Position numbers and translations under genes: made by a program. The notes beneath the pieces are model-generated. The model worked only from the letters and a program-made list of their open reading frames with translations, did not search any database and was not told where the DNA came from. A stretch of DNA of 33,348 nt, from the NCBI GenBank assembly GCA_004335835.1, contig RWJK01001138.1:6175-39522 (forward strand), in the 5' to 3' direction. Positions 10,433 through 21,935 of this stretch are shown here, piece after piece. Every line of letters starts with the position of its first letter. Within the stretch, counting starts at the first letter, position 1. The stretch comes from Scenedesmus sp. ARA3. Taxonomy: Eukaryota > Chlorophyta > Chlorophyceae > Sphaeropleales > Scenedesmaceae.

Positions 10433-11258
10433 ATATACATAGCTGTACAGTGAGACTGTCCATCTTTACAGTGAGGTTCTGGCACATGCAACACATTACA
10501 ATCAAGAGCCAGCCCGCATCTGCCCCAACACCAGAGCTGCGCTGTTTCTGCCACCTCCAGCAGCTGCCAGCACAACAGAAAAGCTCTGCCTCTGCAGGCC
10601 AATGTGCATGTCATGTCCCTCTCTCTCATGCATTGGTGCATATTATCGTGCGCTGTTTCCCTGTCAACAGCCTTCACACACGTCGTACAGCAGCACCTTG
10701 GCCAACAGTGGCTAGAGGCCTGCTGCACAGCTCACTCACAAGCTCAAACGTCCTGCAGCTGTAGGGCATGCTGCACACTGGCAGGCTTCTGCATTCTGCT
10801 GCACACAACCGTTGTAGGCTGACACTCATCCTTGCGGTGCTTGAACACGCATTGCAAGGATGAGAGGCAGTTTATAGTAATTGTGTGCAGCGAGAATGTA
10901 GAACCATGCATCAGGCATGCGACCAGCCATGCACCATCGAGGGCGGTCCCAGGCCACCCCAAACACACCTTGGCTGCACATCTGCACAACAGCGTCCAAG
11001 ACTTGTATCAGGGAGTCACCCAGCCAGCACACATGCCCCACACTTGCCTGCAGCCTCACAACTCCCCCAGCCAATAGGCTGGAAACGTTGAGCACTTTAG
11101 AATCAGTCAGCCTGCTGCCTCATGTAAAAGGACGGATTGATACGGCTCCTGGATTCATGTGTTTGCTGAGCAGTTGGCCAGGCAGCTCTCCAGCAGCCAC
11201 CCTCGACGCCACAGTGGCTGCTGCATCAGCATCAGCATGTGAGTAACTGGACCAACTT

Positions 11259-11635
11259 AACCAGCAATGACACACCAGCTGCAGTGACGTGCCAGCTGCG
11301 ATAACACACCAGCTGCAGTGACACACCAGCCGCAGTGACACACCAGCTGCGGTGACGCACCAGCTGCAGCGACACACCAGCTGCAGTGACACACCAGCTG
11401 CAGTGACGCACCAGCTGCAGTGACGCACCAGCTGTAGTGACACACCAGCTGCAGTGACACACCAGCTGCAGTGACGCACCACTTGCAGTGACGCACAACC
11501 TACAGCGACGCACCAGCTGTAGTGACACGCCAACTGCAGTGACACACCAGCTGCAGTGACGCACCACTTGCAGTGACACACCAGCTGTAGTGACACACCA
11601 AATGCAGTGACGCACCAGCTGCAGTGACACACCAG
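11259..11635. repeat. 17-bp minisatellite, about 22 units
   Basis: Units of the form CACACCAGCTGCAGTGA repeat head to tail with few substitutions (for example CACGCACCAGCTG, AGCTGTAGTGA). Because 17 is not a multiple of three, every frame cycles, which makes long artificial reading frames on the minus strand. Each unit contains CAGCTG, and most contain the PstI-type CTGCAG. Confidence 0.95.
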
Positions 11636-11870
11636 CACGCACCGCAATTCACCAGGCAAGCTCCAGGCCTGGGCTCTCTACCATCATACACACGCTGCTG
11701 CTGATTGAACACATCAACCCAGGTTCAAAAAAAAAAAAAGAACACATCAACCCAGGACTACTTGAAGACCGGGGGGCAGGGGTCACAGGTGGTCCCGCCC
11801 ATGGACCCCTACCGACCCTGCCCTGTAACTTTCTCTGCGCCTACAGGTATGTCTATCGCTTGGTGCCATG

Positions 11871-11962
11871 CTGCCGGGCAGCCGTGCCTACATGAACAGC
11901 CCACTTGGAGTGCCAGGAGACTTTGGCGGGGGTCTTCTGGCTCAGCATTGCTTGAAGGTATG
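11871..11962 (+). repeat. Dispersed repeat family, copy A
   Basis: The segment CCCACTTGGAGTGCCAGGAG to GTCTTCTGGCTCAGCATTGC then TTGAAGGT is related to copies at 11985-12105, 25576-25702 and 29642-29700. Copies A and D share a run of 29 identical bases around GTCTTCTGGCTCAGC. Confidence 0.8.
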
Positions 11963-11984
11963 CCTGACAGTGGTACTGGACAGC

Positions 11985-12105
11985 TGTGCCTGCGTGATCA
12001 GCCCACTTCGAGTGCCAGAAGCCTTCGGGCAGGGGGGCTTCTGGTCCAGCATTGCTTTCAGTTGTGCATTTACCATGCCTAAAACTGTCATATTACATCA
12101 GCAGG
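11985..12105 (+). repeat. Dispersed repeat family, copy B
   Basis: Lies directly downstream of copy A. It shares CCCACTTCGAGTGCCAG, CCTTCGGGCAGGGGGGCTTC and the later CATGCCTAAAACTGTCATAT with the copy inside the hydrolase gene (25576-25702). The similarity extends beyond any single exon-like block, which suggests a mobile or segmentally copied element. Confidence 0.8.
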
Positions 12106-12775
12106 TTCGGTCACGCTGTTGCTGAGATGCAAGCCAGACTGCATCTTTCTGCATGCCATGCTGCTGTGCAAGCCGCCTGTGTTGTTTCCCTTGCAGGCGC
12201 AGGCCAGAGTGCTCAGTGTCTGCTACAGCAGCAGCAAGCGAGCGCCACATGCTATCAACTTCAAGTGTCATAGGGAGTGCAACGTTCAAAGGCCAAAACT
12301 CCCGCACTAGGCTCAGACAATGGGTGGTGATGTAATTCTTGGCATGTGGCATGCCCATTGTGCAAACAGCTTTATAGTATGTAGCGCCTTTAGCTGTGGC
12401 AATCATCATCATGTTACTCATCAAGCCATAGCATCAACGCCATCGGCCCCGCGCCCCAATGGAGCGGCTGTGGCAATGCAGGTGGGGTTGCGGCCTTGAA
12501 CTGTAGGGTCCAGGGCCATCACCCAGCTTCTGTAAAACTCAACTGCAAAACACCGGTCAGCAAAGCACCGGGACTGCAGCAGTCGCTATGCTTGCTGGTA
12601 TTATATACAGTTCAGCACCCAACAGTCTTGGTGCTAGATGCTGATATGTAGTCCAGCACACAGAAGCCCGTGTTTTTCAACCACAAACATTGCGGCCAAA
12701 GCAGCAAATGCTGTGGCATGCACAATGCATCAGCAAGTGGTGATGCAGCCAGGCGCCACTGCGCTGGCATATTTA

Positions 12776-12790
12776 TTACATTACATTACA
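12776..12790 (-). promoter_or_regulatory. Candidate poly(A) signal, TGTAA x3
   Basis: On the minus strand this reads TGTAATGTAATGTAA, three overlapping-phase copies of the chlorophyte poly(A) signal. It is the first such signal downstream of the zipper-protein stop codon, though almost 1 kb away. Confidence 0.4.
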
Positions 12791-12833
12791 TGCTCCACTC
12801 AACGAGGAGTGGGAACCCCAGTCAGGAGCCAAC

Positions 12834-12903
12834 GAGAGGCTCATAGGGGGAAGAGGCTCATAGGGGGAAGAGGCTCATAGGGGGAAGAGGCTCATAGGGG
12901 GAA
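12834..12903. repeat. Four tandem copies of a 17-bp unit
   Basis: The unit GAGGCTCATAGGGGGAA repeats four times with essentially no variation, which implies recent expansion. Confidence 0.93.
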
Positions 12904-13082
12904 TATATACATATTCAAGTACAATGCATGACCCACAACCCAGACACTGCACGCGCTTTCATGTTGTGCACGCATCTGTGTAAAGGGGCCGCTGCACCAA
13001 GCTCTTTTGATACAAGTAGGGTACTTTCAGGCATGTGTGTCAGACACCACACAGCGGTGTCAACAGCTGGCAGGCGCCATTT

Positions 13083-13240
13083 TGGTGCAATGTCTGCATG
13101 TGGCACCTACATATCCTAGAAGGGCCCCTTGAGCAGGCCATGTGGCACCTATTGTGGAAGGGCCCATGTCTGCATGTGGATTTTTTTGGTGCACTGTCTG
13201 CATGTGGCACCTATCCTAGAAGAGCCCGTTGAGCAGGCCC
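13083..13240. repeat. Diverged tandem duplication
   Basis: GTCTGCATGTGGCACCTA followed by ATCCTAGAAG and GAGCAGGCC occurs at 13090-13143 and again at 13195-13240, with a partial third piece between. No coding potential seen. Confidence 0.75.
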
Positions 13241-13775
13241 AACCATACATGAACGATGCAACCTGGCGCAACAAAACCACACACACACATACACACATGC
13301 TGGTGTCACTCCTTGTCCATGCACTCGCTCAGGACTCGGCATGCCCCAGGCTTCAGAAGCAGTGCCGCACTGGATCAAAATGCCAAGTCAAGATTCAAGT
13401 CCAATGCCCGCCCCTGTCAAATGATCATCCCCGCGCGAACACAACTGACCCCACGCGCCTGTTCCAAAGAGTTTCCAAAGTCCCAACTCAAGCACACATG
13501 GCCATAGGGTTTGGGTTTAATGCAACCCCACACCCACTGCCTGCCAGAAACAGCAGGCAGAGCAGAGCAACAGATGCAATAAGCAGCGTTGCGCCAAAGC
13601 GAGCTCGGGGAGCTCGCCCGAAAGCACACACTGCCGCCGCCCAGCGCCCTTCCATCCCCGGAGACACCGCACAGTCCCTAACCAAATCTCACCAAATCTT
13701 GCCACAGGATGAAACACAGCCTTGCTCCCAAAAAAATATGTCTATATCTATATATCTATGTATCAGTCTCTCTCT

Positions 13776-15549
13776 CTACCCAATGCACATGGCCTGTGCT
13801 GCGGCTCCGTTTGGCGCGCTGCTGCTGCCGCGCCGCCTGCCGCTGCTGCTGCTGCTGCTGCTGCCACCCGCGCAGCTCTCGCTGTCCAGCAGCAGCTGCT
13901 GCAGCGCGCCCTGCTGCTGCTGCTGCCGCTCCTGCTCCATCTGCTCCATTATGGCTGTCACAAAGGTCAGCGGGTGCGGGTAATACGGGCTGCAATACAC
14001 ATGCAGCTGCGCTAGCTGCAGCGTGCTCAGGCAGCCAAAGGCATATGATGCAGCGGCAGCACGCAGCAGCGCATCCTTGCGCAGCAGCAGCTTCATGCGC
14101 GCCGCATGCCGCTGCTGCTCATGCAAGCTAGGCAGGTCCCCGCCCTCCAGCTGCCTGCGCAGCTGCTGGCGCTGCTGCTGCTGCTGGGCTGCGGGGGCCT
14201 GGGAGGCGTCCTGGCAGACGCTGCTGTCGCTGACGGTGCTGCTGCAGCGGCTGCTGCTGCCAGCCTGCTGCTGCAGCTGCCGCAGCTCCTGCAGAGACAG
14301 CAGATGGCCACACAGCAGCAGAGGTCAGCAGAAGCTGATGATTGTTTTCCCCTGAATAGGACCAGCCATGGCACGTTGCCGCTGCTTTTGCTACTGCGGA
14401 ACATTATGTATCTGGCACGTGGTAATGGCATGGGCCAATAGCAGCTGCTGCCTGGTTGCTCACTTTAAGTACTGGTATCAGCAGCTACTTGAACACTGCG
14501 CTGCATACTGCAGCCTACTGCATGAGAGCAGCAGCAGCATCAAGGACGCCACAGCAGCACATTCCCACTCGCTCACCGTGAGCACCGGCGTCATCAGCTG
14601 CTTGAACACCGCGCTGCCCTGGGTGATGCGCAGCTTCTGCTCCCTGCTCAGCCCCAGCGCCGCCGCCACTGCAGCGTGACGCTCCTTGCTGGGCTCGGGG
14701 ATGTGCTCCCCGGTCTCGTAGCTGGTCAGGCAGCTGCAAAATAACACAGATATAACAGGCACATAACATGGCAGCAGGTGCAGTGGCATCAGCTGAGAAG
14801 GTGGAACACTCCTTGCTGGGCTCAGGGATGTGCTTGCCAGTCTCGTAGCTGGTCAGGCAGCTGTAGAAAATGACATGAAAGTAACAGAAAGGTAACATGG
14901 CAGGCAGGTGCAGCAGCGTCAGATAAACGGCTCCTTGCTGGGCTCAGGAATGTGCTCCCCAGTCTCGTAGCTGGTCAGGCAGCTGCACAACAACATATGA
15001 GCAACATGAAAGTAACATAACAGTGACATAGAGGTAACAGGCAGGTGCAGCAGTGTCAGATAAAAGGCTTGGGGATTGTGATCGCCAGCGTTGTATCTGG
15101 TCAGGCAGCTGCAGGATTGAAAAAAAAATCAAAAAAAACAGGCAAAGATCTCGGCAGGCAGGTGACTTGTGTCTGATGCGTGCAGCTGCAGAGCCCTGCA
15201 AAAGAGCGCGGCACTGTGTGCACAGCTGCGCTTTCCGCCGGTCACAGCTGCCTTTGCTGCCAGTAGCAGCTGCAGAAATCAGACAGGCAGCTGAGTAGGG
15301 GTGTGCACGTGTGGCACATCAGCTGCCTCGCTGCGCACAGCTGCAACCAGTTTGCAGCCGTTTGACGCTATATATGCCGGCTAGCTCACAAACATTCAAA
15401 CAACTGGGAATTTGTGTGGCAAACCCAGAGTGCGTTTTTTTGTGTTGATTTTGCGTGCCGACTCACAGTGCCAACATGTCCGGCCGCCCTGTCCTGTGCT
15501 CTGTCTGCTTGGCCCGCCCCACGGAAGACATGAGGTACAAGCACCTGTG

Positions 15550-15587
<38 letters not shown>

Positions 15588-15814
15588 CGCAAGCTCTTGA
15601 GTGCGCAGCAGCATGCTGACAGCAGCCGACAGCTGCATACAGCAACAGCTCAGCAGTGGCACTGCTGTTGTTGAGACGTGCTTGCTGACCTCCATGCAGC
15701 ACTGGAGTTTATCGTTAAGGCTCAAAGCAAGGTGCTCGCATCCCACATGCAGCAGCAACAGCAGCGGCACCAGTAACAGCAAAATGTATGCATCTCACAT
15801 GCAGCAGCAGCACT

Positions 15815-15866
<52 letters not shown>

Positions 15867-16619
15867 GCCTCACCTCAGCAGCAGCTCCTGCAGCCGTGCC
15901 TCCTGGCTACCCCCCAGGCCCTTCTCATGCAGCTGCAGTGCCACTGCCAGCTGCCTTACCAGCTGGCCATACTCTGCCAGCAGCTGCTGCAGCGACATAC
16001 TGCCTACCCCTGGGTACATCGGCTGCAGGAACAAGTGCTTGAACAGCGCCAGGGGGTCCTCTGGAGGGGCAATTATCTGCTGCAAAGGCTGTGACAGGAG
16101 CTGGTACTGCTGCTGGAAGCGCTGGAGCTGCTGCTGGTGGTCAACTGCTATGCTTGCAGTGTCGGTTGCTGGGGGAGATGCTGCTGCTGCCTGACCAGCT
16201 TGCAGGAACGCTACTGCTGGTGGTGCTGCTGCATGCGCTGCAGCAGCAGAGCCGCTGCTGGCTCCATTCAAAGCAGACGGGCTATTTACGTCTATGTGCC
16301 ATGCTGTGGTGCGGCTGAGGGACGTGTCAGCGATGGCTCGCTCCAGCTCCAGCAGCGTGTGTTCTACTGCTTCGGTGCCCAGTGAAGCATCGGGGCTGGC
16401 CTCGCCTTGCTGCAAGCCGAGTATTGCGCTACAAACGGTGTCTCTTCGCCACCGTAACACGTCGCACAGCGCTGACAGCAGGAAGAGCCGGCCAGTGAGT
16501 CGTTCTCGTTCCAGCACTGCCTCTCTGGCCTCTTGCTGTTTCACGAGCAGCATACGTTTCAGCTGTTTGATTGTTTGAGTTTCTCTCATGGTTTTGAGGT
16601 CATCTGACCGCATCGTCAT
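13776..16619 (-). CDS. Leucine-zipper/coiled-coil protein, possibly a degenerate bZIP factor
   Basis: Three exons join in frame (minus strand): 16619-15874, 14733-14577 and 14288-13776 (stop 13778-13776), about 471 residues. Residues 1-70 form a charged heptad-like helix (IKQLKRMLLVKQQEAREAVL, then ERERLTGRLFLLSALCDVL). Around residues 195-230 is a conserved-looking block (PLALFKHLFLQPMYPG, MSLQQLLAEYGQLVRQLAVA). Exon 2 encodes SCLTSYETGEHIPEPSKE and GLSREQKLRI. The end is Gln/Ser-rich with YCSPYYPHPLTFVTAIMEQM. The layout resembles algal bZIP proteins, in which a zipper is followed by a conserved C-terminal region, but I see no Asn/Arg-rich basic region, so DNA binding is doubtful. The frame stays open about 20 codons upstream of the ATG without another Met, so a 5' exon may be missing. 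Confidence 0.65.
14800..15115 (-). repeat. Three acceptor-side copies of zipper-protein exon 2
   Basis: Reading the minus strand, the start of exon 2 (CAG|CTGCCTGACCAGCTACGAG, encoding SCLTSYETG) also occurs with acceptors near 15109, 14983 and 14861, before the full exon at 14733. Spacing is 122-127 bp. The copies near 14983 and 14861 continue to IPEPSKE; the one near 15109 has diverged (LPDQIQRW in another frame). Confidence 0.9.
15808..15864 (-). repeat. Triplet tract in zipper-protein intron 1
   Basis: A long CAG tract on the plus strand, CTG on the sense strand of the gene, lies just after the donor of exon 1. A second tract lies at about 15550-15585 in the same intron. Confidence 0.9.
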
Positions 16620-17242
16620 CAGCAGGCGCAGAGCCAGGTGGGTTGTGGCATCGCTTGCTGCTATTTGGAGGTCCTCAAAGCCTTAACGCATGGCATGAAC
16701 AGTTTCTGCGCGCAGGGATTATGCCAAAAGCGACAACAAGCTGCAGTTTTTGGCCTTCGTAATTGTAACTGTTGGCCTCGCACCCGTGTGTAGCGCTTGA
16801 AGCCGAATAAATGCGTTACTTGAACTGCTGTTCAATTTTGTAAAAGGGTGTTTTTACGTGGCAAATCAAAATTCCGTCGATTGTAACCATGACTCCGTTT
16901 AGGACGGCCCTTGAAGCCCCGCATTGCTGCCGTGTATGTTGTTTTTAAGTTTTCGTCATCCATTTCACACATCAACATGTTTCAATAGGGAAACTATCCA
17001 CCCAGGTGATGGCTAATCCTATCATGCCGTCACATGCTCCTACATGATGACTCACGTCTGTTCGTACGGACCAACCGTTGCACTGTGGTCGCAGCCAGCT
17101 GTGCATACACGCACCCTGCCGGCAAGAGCATCTCAACCCAATGTGAATCAGCTTGTGGTACTCACCTGGGGAGCTGCAGCCATCCTACCAACTCACCGCT
17201 GTGTGCACCAGGGCCGCCCAAGGAGCTACCAGCAAACCCTTG

Positions 17243-17950
17243 ACACCAAACCGGCTGCGTTTTGCCGCTGCAGCCTGCACCTCCACATGCCCTTATGTCC
17301 TTGAAAGAGGTTCACATTTGGCCGTGTTATTTCGCGACTTCTGATAATGCTTTTGCCGGATCCGGGTCAGCAAGTCTCGTCGCCGGTTCGCCTTCTGGCC
17401 AGGCCAGAGTATCTCTTTACCAGGACTTTCAGGCTGGCGCCAGCGGTAGTGGTACTAGCCGGTGAAAGTTACACACAGGTCATCTCGCCCTGTTTGGGAG
17501 CCAATGACAGGCTCATTGGGCAGATTTGCCTCTTAAAGATTGGGAAGATTTGCCTCTTAAAGAGAGATCCTAATTCAAATAAGCCGAACAAAGTAAGTGC
17601 CAAAGGACCTTTCAACAGTCAACAAGCCTCCATGCACGTCAACAATCTCAGCCTGATGAAGCCACTACATGCATCAACACCTTTGCGCATTGCGCCTCAG
17701 CCCCCGCAGACCCTACAGGCTCCGCTTCGCTGCCGCAGCAGCAAGCATCTCTGCTGCTGCCGCCGCGCGCTCCACATGCTGTTCATGCACTTGTGGCGCT
17801 GACAGAGCCGCTGTTGCCGCCGCAGCTGCCGCAGCAGCAACAGCAGCACCCTACAGGCTCCGTTTCAATGCAGCAGCAGCCTGCATCTGCGCTGCTGCCG
17901 CGCGCTCCGCCTGCACATGCTTGCCATGCACGCGCGGCGCCGACAGAGCC
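17243..17950 (-). repeat. Copies of the hydrolase C-terminal coding end in its 3' UTR
   Basis: The last approximately 90 coding bases, including the stop, recur downstream with stop codons at 17853-17851 and 17716-17714, spaced 156 and 137 bp from the true stop (18009-18007). The copies read RVHGKHVQAERAAAAQMQ with KRSL-stop, and APQVHEQHVERAAAAAEM with KRSL-stop. A fourth, badly decayed copy lies at about 17243-17300. Confidence 0.88.
17469..17473 (-). promoter_or_regulatory. Candidate poly(A) signal TGTAA for the hydrolase gene
   Basis: First TGTAA on the minus strand after the stop codon at 18007, about 535 bases downstream. Confidence 0.4.
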
Positions 17951-17968
17951 GCTGTTGCCACCGCGGCA

Positions 17969-18001
<33 letters not shown>

Positions 18002-18006
18002 GCACC

Positions 18007-18312
18007 CTACAGGCTGCGCTTTGCTGCCGCAGCAGCCTGCATCTCCGCCCTGCGCTCCGCCTGCACATGCTTGCCATGCACGCGCGGCGCCGAAACAGCC
18101 GCCGCAGCAGCCGCAGGTACTGCCAGCTGCAGCAGCCTCCCGCCAAGCCCCCAGCACCACTGCAGTGCTGCAAAATACAGCAGCAGGCAGTTGGAGGCCC
18201 ACCAGCGGAGGCTGTGGGGTGGGGGCGAGTGCTGCTCGTGGGAGAGGTCGGCATGGCGGGCCCACTTGCGCACTGCTGCCACTGTGGGCGGCAACGAGTG
18301 GTAGAAGCCGGC
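18007..18312 (-). CDS. Last hydrolase exon: GH1 end plus hydrophobic tail
   Basis: It starts AGFYHSLPPTVAAVRKWARH, the expected end of a GH1 barrel. It continues with a Pro/His linker, then LRWWASNCLLLYFAALQWCW and GLGGRLLQLAV, then an Ala-rich basic tail ending KRSL. The hydrophobic segment is long enough to span a membrane, so this may be a tail-anchored enzyme (inference). Confidence 0.8.
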   Translation of the reverse strand, partial: AGFYHSLPPTVAAVRKWARHADLSHEQHSPPPHSLRWWASNCLLLYFAALQWCWGLGGRLLQLAVPAAAAAAVSAPRVHGKHVQAERRAEMQAAAAAKRSL

Positions 18313-20724
18313 CTGTGGGGCAGTGCAGAGCAGAGAAGTCAGCATGGACGATGAGACAGGTCGTGCATGAGAACATGGCTGTGAGGCACATGATCGAGGT
18401 TACTATCCAAGCACTACATCACCCCCTGCTGGGCATGCCCGGGTGGCAGCGAGTGGTAGAAGCCGGCCTGTGGGGCAAATCAGGCAGTGGTTTAGGGCAG
18501 GGTAGCGTAGACAGTCAGAAAGGGCAGACAGGAGCAAAATTGTGTGTATTGCATGGACAGGTTGGGTGTATACAGTGAGCATCACTTCTGTTTGGCAGGG
18601 TGGGCGATTGCTGCTCATGTGATAGGTCGGCGTGGCGGGCCCACTTGCGTACTGCTGCCACTGTGGGCGGCAACGAGTGGTAGAAGCCGGCCTGTTGGGC
18701 AAATCAGGCAGTGGTTCTGTCGTGTAACACACAAATCGTGATGGTTCAGGGCAGGGTAGCATAGACAGTCAGACATGGCAGACAGGAGCACAACTCCGTG
18801 TATTGCATGGACTGTTGGGTGTAATAAATTGAGCATCACTTCTGTTTGGCACTGCACTTGCAACTGTCCCAATCTGGAAGTTATACACGGGCAACCTGCC
18901 TGCTGCACAACAATAGCTGACACATGGCTAGAGGTTGCTTACACTGCTAGTCAAACGCAGTTGCTGCCCTGCCGCTGCTGCCGGCTCACCAGCGTGCCTG
19001 CCACGCTGCGCTTGCGCTGGTCAAGCTGCCTGCTGCATAACCTGACACATGGCTAGGCTGTGCTCAATTTAAAAGTAAAACTGCTGTTTCCGGCTCACCA
19101 GCGTGTGTGCTGTGATGGGCTTGCGCCACTCAAGCTGCCTGCTACTACGCAGCGCCAGGCTCGACATATGGTTGACTAAATTTCAAGTGTAAGCCCGTTT
19201 TAGCAGGCTGCCAGCTCACGAGTGTGTCTGCTGCGCTGCGCTTGCGCCTGTCAAGCTGCCTGCTGCACTTCCAAAGCTGACACATGGCTAAAATATACTG
19301 AACTCACGAGTAAAACTGCTTCTGCTGACTCACCAGCGTGTCTGCTGCGCTGCGCTTGCGCCTGTCACCGCCCCAGGGCCAGGGCGACCACTCGTACAGC
19401 CCAAACTTGATGCTGTAGCCGCCGTTCCTGCAAGGGCAGCAAAAATGCATGAAGCTCTGTAGGCAGTAGCTTGCAGCACTGTGTGTTTGTTCAAGCTGCT
19501 CAAACAGCCCAAACTTGATGCTGTAGCAGCCGTTCCTGCAAGAGAAGCAGAGACGCACGCGGCTCTGTAGTCAGTAGCTTGCAGCACTGTGTTTGTGCAC
19601 ACGGTGTTGAACAGGCTGCTCAAACAGGCTGATCGTGATGCTGTAGCAGCCGTTCAACAGCAGCTGTTTGAACCCGGTGTGTCAACAGCTTGTGGAAGCT
19701 GCAGCAACTCACCACTCACAGCTATACAAGCAGAGGAATGATTGGAGGGCTCGCCACTCACAGCTCTAGTAGAACAGCAAGAAATGGAGAGCTCACCTCT
19801 CGAGTTGCCCAGCAGCCTCTAGTACTTGTGACAAGTCGGCCCCTCCTTGGTACCAAGCTTTCCAGATGACTAACTTAAGCTGCAGCAGCAGAGCAAAACA
19901 AAATGGCTCACCACTCTAAGTTGTCCAGCAGTGTCCAGTAGTACAGCCCGCCCTTTTCCTTGAAACCAAGTCCCCCAAAGGACCATTTGCAGGCTAAAGC
20001 TGCAACAGGAGAGCAAATCAAATACGCTCACCACTCAAAGTTGTCCAGCAGCGTCCAGTAGTACAGCCCGCGCACGTCAACGCCGTCAGTCATGGCACGC
20101 AGGATCTGACGCAGCAGCAGCAGCAGTAACGACGGCAGCAGCAGAATCAGCAGCAGCAGATTGTGGTTGACTGCGTGCTTGCCTAGGTTTAATAGCGCCG
20201 CATATGCCGTAAGCACGTGTGTGGGCACACAGCTGTGACTGGGCATGTGTGCATGCCTGTCAAGCAAGCTGAACCACTGATGCACAGCAGCCAGTTCTGA
20301 ACCATTGACCTGTTGTACACTGAGGCGAGCCGCAAAGTAGCGCTGCAAAGTAGCACTGCAAAGTAGCGCTGCAAATCTGTCGCACCCACAAGTAGCTTTT
20401 GTACCACCTACAGGCAGCAGCTGCCTTCTTCACAGCAGCAGCAGCAGCGGCAGCAGCAGCAGCAACAGGTGTATTGCACACGCACCTCCTTCAGGTAGGA
20501 GTCCACCATGTACTGCTGGCTGGCAGCAGCAGCAACAGCAGCAGCAGTAGCAGCAGTCATAAACAGCAACCCTCCTTCATACATCAACAAGTGATACAAA
20601 CACACGCACCTCCTTCAGGTACGAGTCCACCATGTACTGCCTGTGGCGCTGGCTGTTGATGCTCACGCCAGTCTCAGTCACGTACAGCGGCACACCATAC
20701 GCAGAGCAGCGCACCAGCACCTGC

Positions 20725-20767
<43 letters not shown>

Positions 20768-20802
20768 ACAATATGTCAGCAGCAGCAGCAGCAGCAGCAA
20801 CA

Positions 20803-20833
<31 letters not shown>

Positions 20834-20969
20834 GTAAACAGCAGAACTAGCTTGTCAGTATCATTGTGACGCCAGTCTCAGTCACGTACAGCGGCACACC
20901 ATAGGCCGAGCAGCGCACCAGCACCTACAGGAGCAGCAACAGCAGCACGTCAGCAGTAACAGCATCAGT

Positions 20970-21008
<39 letters not shown>

Positions 21009-21165
21009 GTGTCAGCATCATTGTGACGCCAGTCTCAGTACACAGCACGCTGTAGCTGAGCGGAAAACCCGCACCTGCAGCAGTCACCAGGCCGAATCAG
21101 TCTTGTGTTGTTCCGATGCTTAGCAGGCTTGATAGGCTTTGTTAGCTAAGGACGATATGGTCAAC

Positions 21166-21224
<59 letters not shown>

Positions 21225-21274
21225 NNNNNNNNNNNNNNNNNNNNNNNNNNNNNNNNNNNNNNNNNNNNNNNNNN

Positions 21275-21335
<61 letters not shown>

Positions 21336-21935
21336 GGTACGGCTGGGTTGGCGGGAGTCCAGCCAACTCAGCTGTACCTGCTGCTGCTGCTTCTGTTGTT
21401 CAGAGATTATCATGCTGCTGGCATCTCCTGCCTCCCCCTGCCCACCCTACACATGCCATGCAGGTGTAAGGGTACCCAACTACGTGGATAACCCATGCTT
21501 GTTGCAGGTCACCAGCAGGCAGCCCCCACTTGGCACAGTGCACATGCTTGTATACGTCTGCAAATCTCTAGTCACTGTTGACAAATGAACCCCGGCCCAC
21601 CTCGTATATGCCCTGCGGGTCAATGGGGTAGCCCAGGTCACTCAGCACCTGCTTCAGTAAGTACACGTTGGTTTGAAGTTCTTTTGCAGAGTCTGCTGCA
21701 CACCTTGTATTGTGGCCCCAGGGACAAGTGGGTATCTTAGGTCGCTGAGCACCTGCAGAAGATAGCCGTGTCTCGTGTACTGCACTTTAGTGTAGAAGAA
21801 AGAAAAGTGAGCAATCAACAGCGTATTGTAGCATCCCCTCACCTCATACATGCCCTGTGGGTCGATGGGGTAGCCAAGGTCGCTGATCACCTGCCAGGGC
21901 AGCCTGCCTGGGCTCAGGAAGGGGCTGATGACAGG

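Larger units (their letters stand above)
9160..13775. other. Gene-poor interval between the translocase and the zipper-protein gene
   Basis: No reading frame here has splice-linked protein motifs. The left part should hold the translocase 3' UTR (I see no TGTAA in the first kilobase). The right part should hold the 3' UTR of the minus-strand gene ending at 13776. Contents: a CTG tract near 9909-9940, a 20-bp palindrome, two minisatellites, two copies of a dispersed repeat, and a tandem duplication near 13083-13240. Confidence 0.6.
16620..18006. other. Spacer between the zipper-protein start and the hydrolase stop
   Basis: Contains the presumed promoter of the minus-strand zipper-protein gene (right of 16619) and the hydrolase 3' UTR. 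I see no gene. It includes a 24-bp direct repeat (ATTTGCCTCTTAAAGA, about 17520-17570) and the array of hydrolase C-terminus copies (17243-17950). Confidence 0.55.

Noticed and set aside
10291..10764. Overlapping frames of over 140 codons on both strands
   Set aside because: Neither shows a motif, codon bias or splice-linked exon; probably chance.
11120..11659. 179-codon minus-strand frame with a repeated Val-Ser-Leu-Gln pattern
   Set aside because: It is the 17-bp minisatellite read through; no conserved protein and no splice context.
13129..13983. 284-codon plus-strand frame
   Set aside because: It runs over non-coding sequence and the antisense of the zipper-protein last exon; composition is unlike a protein and no motif is recognisable.
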